A stretch of 64,000 nucleotides of DNA, taken from assembly GCA_016744855.1 (NCBI GenBank), contig JADGDO010000006.1:14814-78813 (forward strand). Direction: 5' to 3'. Under the pieces are notes generated by a model that worked only from the letters and a program-made list of their open reading frames with translations, ran no database searches and was not told where the DNA came from. Of this stretch, positions 60,091-64,000 are shown in pieces. The position numbers were made by a program, and so were the translations under genes. The first letter of the stretch is position 1. The number at the start of each line of letters is the position of its first letter. This stretch comes from Candidatus Fermentibacteraceae bacterium (lineage in GTDB: Bacteria; Fermentibacterota; Fermentibacteria; Fermentibacterales; JCC-6).

Positions 60091-61025
60091 AGATTCTGGT
60101 GGTGAAGACTCATGCTTTCGGAGATACACTTATGGCTACGCCGGCTGTAGCTGCCCTTATTGCAGCTGGAAACAGGGTTACTGCTCTCTCCGGTCCTTCT
60201 TCTTTTCCAGTTTTGGAAAGACTACCGGGGATACACAGTGTGCTGCAGTCTCCAGCTCCATGCTCTCTCTTTAAACTGCTCTGGTGGTCTCTTCGGAATA
60301 GACAGAAGAATTTCGATAAGGTTATTCATCTTGGCTCATCAACAGCTGCGTGGCGCTGGCTTAAATTTCTCACAGGTGGAGAAGTAACAAGTGGCGGCGA
60401 CGGTGAGACCGGATTTGGTATTCACAGACCTGCAGCTGCAGACTTCTGCAGAATTGCCGGGGTTGATTGCTCTAGCTATAAGCCTCTTTTCCCTGTTACT
60501 TCAGCTGAAAAAGTGGTTGCTAAAAAATATACAGATGAAAAACAGTATGTTGTGCTGGCACCTGGTGGAGCTCGCAATGTACGAGATTTTGTACCCTGGA
60601 AAAGATGGCCCATATCCCGCTGGGCAGAAGTATCAATCAATTTGCAGAAAAAGGGATACCGGGTTTTTCTTGTCGGGGGACTTGCGGACAGGTCGGAGAT
60701 AGCTTCTGTTGATGGTATTAATCTTGCAGGTGAGCTTTCCTGGGGCGAAACTGCTGCTTTAATTTCCGGTGCTACTTTGTTTGCAGGGAATGACAGTGGA
60801 CCGGCGCATCTTGCCGTGGCTGTGGACACACCAGCACTTGTTCTGTTTGGTCCTACAGATCCCGATTCTCTTTACGAGAAGAACAGCATTGTTTCAATTT
60901 GTGGAACTGTGTCATGTTCACCATGTTATGCCAACAGTGTTTTCCCCGGTTGTGACGGAGAAGAAGACTGCATGAAATCAATAGACACTGAAAGGGTGCT
61001 TAACGCCCTTGAGGGGATGCTTTAA
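60087..61025 (+). CDS. Glycosyltransferase family 9 (heptosyltransferase-like)
   Basis: A 312-residue GT-B enzyme of the ADP-heptose:LPS heptosyltransferase family. It begins 'MKILVVKTHAFGDTLMATPAVAAL' (acceptor-side loop with the catalytic Asp13). The donor-binding half has 'VVLAPGGARN', 'PISRWAEVSINLQKKGYRVFLVGG' and 'LFAGNDSGPAHLAVAVDTPALVLFGPTDP'. The C-terminus has three Cys ('CGTVSCSPCY'), common in this group. It overlaps the membrane transferase by 4 bp. It supports a lipid-anchored heteropolysaccharide or LPS-core-like product. Confidence 0.94.
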   Translation: MKILVVKTHAFGDTLMATPAVAALIAAGNRVTALSGPSSFPVLERLPGIHSVLQSPAPCSLFKLLWWSLRNRQKNFDKVIHLGSSTAAWRWLKFLTGGEVTSGGDGETGFGIHRPAAADFCRIAGVDCSSYKPLFPVTSAEKVVAKKYTDEKQYVVLAPGGARNVRDFVPWKRWPISRWAEVSINLQKKGYRVFLVGGLADRSEIASVDGINLAGELSWGETAALISGATLFAGNDSGPAHLAVAVDTPALVLFGPTDPDSLYEKNSIVSICGTVSCSPCYANSVFPGCDGEEDCMKSIDTERVLNALEGML

Positions 61026-61027
61026 AG

Positions 61028-62476
61028 ATGAAAATAACGGCTCTCAACCCACCATTCATAGCACATTTCAGCCGCGGCCAGAGAAGTCCTGCTGTGACAA
61101 GAAGCGGAACACTTTACTATCCCATATGGTTATCCTACGCAGTAGGAGCACTCGAACAGGCAGGGCACAAGGTTCAATTTATCGATTCCCCAGCTATGGA
61201 TCTTGATTCAGCGGAAACCCTTAAACAGATAACTGACTTTTCCCCTGATTTGATTCTGATTGAAACATCGACACCCTCCATTATTTCTGATACACAAATA
61301 GCAGATATGCTAACCGGTAACAACGCAGCAGTTTTCCTGCTCGGTACTCATCCCTCAGCACTTCCCGAGGAGACAGTTTTACTTGGAGAGAAGTTTCACG
61401 GAGCAATCCTCGGGGAATATGAGAAACCACTGCTTGCTATTGTGAATGCAATTGAAAGTAAGCTTCCACTGGAAGGCATACCCGGAACAGCTATTAGAAA
61501 ACCGGATAACACCGGAGTTGCGGTTATACCGCCTGATGGATACTTGGTCGATCTTGATTCATTGCCATTTGTAAGCTCTGTTTATGCTGCGCACCTGCCG
61601 GTTACGAAATACAATAATCCCAATGCCCTTCATCCCCAGGTAATGATCATCGGGGGAAGGGGTTGTCCTAATCAGTGCAGTTTCTGTGTTTTCCCTCAGA
61701 CACTTACAGGTCGCCACTACAGGAGCAGATCTGTTAAGAATGTTGTAGCTGAAATGAAATGGGTGCAGGAAAACATGCCTGAGATTCAGGCAATATTCTT
61801 TGAAGATGATACTATTGCAGCAGATATGGATAGACTGAGATTACTCTCGTCTGAGATAATAAAAGCAGGGGTTACTATTTCCTGGACCTGTAACATGAGA
61901 GCAACCGCAGATTATGAAACTCTAAGGCAATGTCGCGCTGCCGGTTTGCGCTCTGTTTGTGTTGGGTTTGAAAGCGGATGTAATGAAATATTGGCGTCAA
62001 TGCGAAAAGGTCTCAGGGTGGAACAGACGGTAGGTTTCATGGAGAATGCAAGAAAAGCAGGCATTCTTGTGCACGGGTGTTTTCTCTTTGGTATTCCAGG
62101 AGAAAGCAGAGAGACTGCAGAGCGAACTCTTGATTTTGCTCTGAAACTGAACCCGGACACTGCTCAGTTCTATCCTCTTATGGTTTACCCCGGTACCGAC
62201 GCATACCGAGATGTTCAAGACGCCGGTCTACTGGTCACTTCAAGCTGGAGAGATTGGTTAAAGGAGGACGGCACACACGCATGTGTTGTGAAAACTCCCG
62301 ATATGACTCCAGAGCAGCTTGTTGAATTCTGTAATGAAGCCAGAAGGAAATTTTATCTGAGACCGGGCTACATCATTAAAAAAGCATGGCGCAGTCTTTT
62401 TGACAAGGGAGAAAGGCACAGAACATTTCTTGCTTTCCGAACTTTCCGCAAATACATCCTCAGGCGGAACAAGTGA
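61028..62476 (+). CDS. B12-binding-domain radical SAM enzyme, third of three
   Basis: A 482-residue enzyme. The cobalamin domain starts with 'MKITALNPPFIAHFSRGQRSP' and 'SYAVGALEQAGHKVQFID', and has 'FLLGTHPSALPEETV' and 'AILGEYE'. The radical SAM motif CxxxCxxC is in 'GGRGCPNQCSFCVFPQTLTG', followed by 'FFEDDTIAADMDRLRLL' and 'VGFESGCNEIL'. 'HYRSRSVKNVVAEM' is shared with anaerobic-type B12 radical SAM enzymes of lipid and sugar pathways. It starts 2 bases after the GT9 gene and overlaps the GT2 gene by 4 bases. Confidence 0.93.
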   Translation: MKITALNPPFIAHFSRGQRSPAVTRSGTLYYPIWLSYAVGALEQAGHKVQFIDSPAMDLDSAETLKQITDFSPDLILIETSTPSIISDTQIADMLTGNNAAVFLLGTHPSALPEETVLLGEKFHGAILGEYEKPLLAIVNAIESKLPLEGIPGTAIRKPDNTGVAVIPPDGYLVDLDSLPFVSSVYAAHLPVTKYNNPNALHPQVMIIGGRGCPNQCSFCVFPQTLTGRHYRSRSVKNVVAEMKWVQENMPEIQAIFFEDDTIAADMDRLRLLSSEIIKAGVTISWTCNMRATADYETLRQCRAAGLRSVCVGFESGCNEILASMRKGLRVEQTVGFMENARKAGILVHGCFLFGIPGESRETAERTLDFALKLNPDTAQFYPLMVYPGTDAYRDVQDAGLLVTSSWRDWLKEDGTHACVVKTPDMTPEQLVEFCNEARRKFYLRPGYIIKKAWRSLFDKGERHRTFLAFRTFRKYILRRNK

Positions 62477-63435
62477 CAGAAATTGCGGTCGTTGTTCCTT
62501 TTAAGGGCTCCTGGGGCGCTCTTCTTCCTACACTGGAAGCTCTTAGCGCGCAGACTGTGAAAGCCGAGTTAACTGTTGTCTTAAGTGTCGACGGTCTTGA
62601 TACAGCTCCACCTGAGATAACAGAACTGACAGATGTTTGTCTTTACGGTGATCAGAACGGTCCAGCTTCCGCCAGAAATCGTGGCTGGAGGGCTGTCTCC
62701 TGTCCCTTAATTTTGTTTACTGATTCTGACTGTATTCCTGAACCGACCTGGGCGGAAAGAATGTCAGACAAACTCAAGGCTGAGTATCAGGCGGTAAAAG
62801 GCGTATATTCCTCTGGTGGCAGCAAGCTTATTCAAAGGCTTTCTCAGGTGGAATTCGAAGAGAGATACAGGCTCATGCTGAAGGCCCGTACTCTTCATCT
62901 TGCAGATACTTATGCAGCTGGTTTCAGCAGGGTTTGGCTGGAGAAACTCGGTGGTTTTGATGAGAGTTTTCCATTGCCGGAGCATGAGGATGTCGATCTT
63001 TCCTGGCGATTGACTTCTGCAGGGGGAAAAATCGGATTTGTTCCTGATGCCAGAGTGACCCATGTTCACCGGAAGAGCTGGAAAGCCTATTTCAAAATGA
63101 AGTATCGCCGCGGAAAATGGAGGATTATGCTGGTCAGAAAGTTCCCTGCAAGGGCTGTTGATGACGGGTATACACCGCAAACTCTGAAATTCCAGATGTT
63201 GCTTTCCGTTCCGGTTATACTCTCTGTTGCCCTTCTTCCTTTCTTCCCTCTTGTAACTCTTCTTTTCTCTCTTCTCTTTCTACTGCTCACAGCACCACTA
63301 CTGCTTACTGCGATAGCTACAGACTCTTTCACTGTGTTTTTTGTTCCATTTTTTGCACTATGGCGGGGTGTCGCCCTTTTTACCGGAGCTTTGCGAGGGA
63401 TTACGGGTAGAGGTGGGCGATGTTTGCACCGATAA
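62473..63435 (+). CDS. Glycosyltransferase family 2 with C-terminal membrane helices
   Basis: A 320-residue GT-A transferase starting at GTG 62473. Nucleotide-sugar binding is 'VVPFKGSWGALLPTLEALSAQTV'. 'GPASARNRGWRAV' and the metal motif DSD in 'ILFTDSDCIPEPTWAERM' are present. 'AAGFSRVWLEKLGGFDESFPLPEHEDVDLSWRL' contains the ED catalytic region. Two C-terminal hydrophobic segments (about 240-310) anchor it. It works on the cytoplasmic face, extending a lipid-linked sugar. It overlaps the next gene, a sugar-phosphate transferase, by 16 bases. Confidence 0.93.
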   Translation: MTEIAVVVPFKGSWGALLPTLEALSAQTVKAELTVVLSVDGLDTAPPEITELTDVCLYGDQNGPASARNRGWRAVSCPLILFTDSDCIPEPTWAERMSDKLKAEYQAVKGVYSSGGSKLIQRLSQVEFEERYRLMLKARTLHLADTYAAGFSRVWLEKLGGFDESFPLPEHEDVDLSWRLTSAGGKIGFVPDARVTHVHRKSWKAYFKMKYRRGKWRIMLVRKFPARAVDDGYTPQTLKFQMLLSVPVILSVALLPFFPLVTLLFSLLFLLLTAPLLLTAIATDSFTVFFVPFFALWRGVALFTGALRGITGRGGRCLHR

Positions 63436-64000
63436 GAAGACAACAGAGAATACACATCTTGTTTCTTGTTGTTGCTGATCTTGTTACAGTTCCGCTTTCT
63501 CTTATGGCTACTTGGTACATCAGAACAGTCTGGATGTCTGAACTTTTACCCGGATTTATGCACACAATTGGCACTTACCTGATGACAATTCCTGTTCTTA
63601 CATTTCTCTGGATTATTTCCTGGTGGTCAACCGGTATGTACGTGCAGTCTCCTCAAAAGGGAGCATTCTCGGGGCTTGCAAGACGTATACGTGCAGTCTT
63701 TTATCTAGCTGTGTCAATAATGGCAGCAAGCTATCTGGTTAAAATGGATTATTCCCGGATTATGCTTCTGATTTTTCTTGTGATTTCACAACCGGTAAAT
63801 CTTCTTTTCAGGAAGCTACTCACTTCGCTTGCCGATAGGGTCGCTCCTTTCAAGGAATCACCTGCAACCATTGTAATCGGTTCAGGTGAATTTGCAGAAA
63901 GGGTAATTACCTCTTTGAGGAAGTTCCCCGAGCCAAGACACAGAATAAAAGGTGTTCTTGTTGAGAATGCCGGTATCGCTGAAGAAATCTGTGGCATCAA
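63420..64000 (+). CDS. Polyprenyl-phosphate sugar phosphotransferase, N-terminal part (cut by window end)
   Basis: Begins at ATG 63420 inside the end of the GT2 gene and is open to the window edge (193 codons seen). Four or five membrane helices ('HILFLVVADLVTVPLSLMATW', 'LMTIPVLTFLWIISWW', 'AVFYLAVSIMAASYLV', 'IMLLIFLVISQPVNLLF') are followed by a CoA-binding-like Rossmann strand 'ATIVIGSGEFAERVITSL'. This is the N-terminal architecture of WcaJ/WbaP-type enzymes that start lipid-linked glycan synthesis by loading a sugar-1-phosphate on undecaprenyl phosphate. The catalytic C-terminal domain would lie outside the window, so the call rests on topology and context. Confidence 0.75.
   Translation, partial: MFAPIRRQQRIHILFLVVADLVTVPLSLMATWYIRTVWMSELLPGFMHTIGTYLMTIPVLTFLWIISWWSTGMYVQSPQKGAFSGLARRIRAVFYLAVSIMAASYLVKMDYSRIMLLIFLVISQPVNLLFRKLLTSLADRVAPFKESPATIVIGSGEFAERVITSLRKFPEPRHRIKGVLVENAGIAEEICGI

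Noticed and set aside
53924-63435. Calling the operon a hopanoid (hpnIJK) cluster outright
   Set aside because: The deacetylase, GT2 and radical SAM genes resemble that set, but no squalene-hopene cyclase, HpnH or HpnG is present and the GT39/GT9/sugar-phosphate transferase genes point to a broader surface glycan.
1-64000. Genome-wide reassignment of UGA to Gly or Trp (as in Gracilibacteria, SR1 or mycoplasmas)
   Set aside because: UGA ends many clearly complete genes here (for example at 1733, 18132, 25244, 51490, 62476), so it is a working stop codon.

Overview
The window reads as one contig from an uncultured Gram-negative bacterium, probably in the FCB (Fibrobacteres-Chlorobi-Bacteroidetes) superphylum. 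The main clue is that several secreted proteins end in a type IX-secretion-like C-terminal sorting domain (a SxNPxxG-type start, a 'VyDlxGRxV' strand, then 'GvYfxxl..g....rrfVvl'). Lipoproteins and lipid or polysaccharide export genes also fit a Gram-negative envelope. Composition is moderately AT-rich. A lineage near Fermentibacteria or Aegiribacteria is possible, but that is a guess. TGA is a normal stop codon here (genes ending at 1733, 18132, 51490, 62476 and others), which matters for the main finding.

Layout. 1-3953: right end of an integrative element, carrying a protein with an Abi-C/HEPN-like tail, a PIN-domain protein, a small protein and a large serine recombinase whose last 13 codons are the antisense strand of a tRNA-Asn gene (3912-3987). 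4082-9567 (minus): a secreted propeller with an in-frame UGA, a glutaminyl cyclase, an M48 metalloprotease, an SH3 protein and a CHASE2 adenylate cyclase. 9660-18888 (plus): Der, PlsY, a Wzm/Wzt-like exporter, two GNATs, a soluble-adenylate-cyclase-like protein with paired cyclase domains, AAA and TPR, and a peroxiredoxin. 18971-24652 (minus): propellers and a radical SAM/SPASM enzyme coupled to three tandem paralogous six-cysteine membrane-anchored proteins and a small secreted protein. 24777-27784: a DtxR-FeoA-FeoB-FeoB-associated iron operon. 27869-32694 (minus): a second secreted propeller with an in-frame UGA, a prolyl oligopeptidase and a parvulin. 32864-38194: a TetR-controlled YbhGFSR-like efflux cassette. 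38511-45313: secreted proteins, including three tandem paralogs that each contain seven calcium-loop (FG-GAP/VCBS) repeats. 45588-53796: hydrolase, CPBP protease, ABC-2 exporter, TetR, SDR. 53924-64000: a tightly overlapping glycan or glycolipid operon with three B12-type radical SAM enzymes, two GT39-like membrane proteins, a ChbG/HpnK-like deacetylase, GT9, GT2 and the start of a polyprenyl-phosphate sugar transferase.

Most notable result. Two separate secreted beta-propeller genes (4082-5059 and 27869-30031, both minus) are each interrupted by exactly one in-frame UGA with no frameshift. In each, the UGA is followed by an 8-bp stem closed by a GGU triloop, with the loop starting 17 and 30 nt after the UGA. 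That geometry is what a bacterial SECIS needs, so both are candidates for new families of exported selenoproteins. One carries a Cys-Gly-Gly-Sec (CxxU) motif. Pseudogenisation or sequence error remain alternatives. The radical SAM plus tandem six-Cys protein locus and the triple-radical-SAM glycan operon are the next best candidates for undescribed systems.
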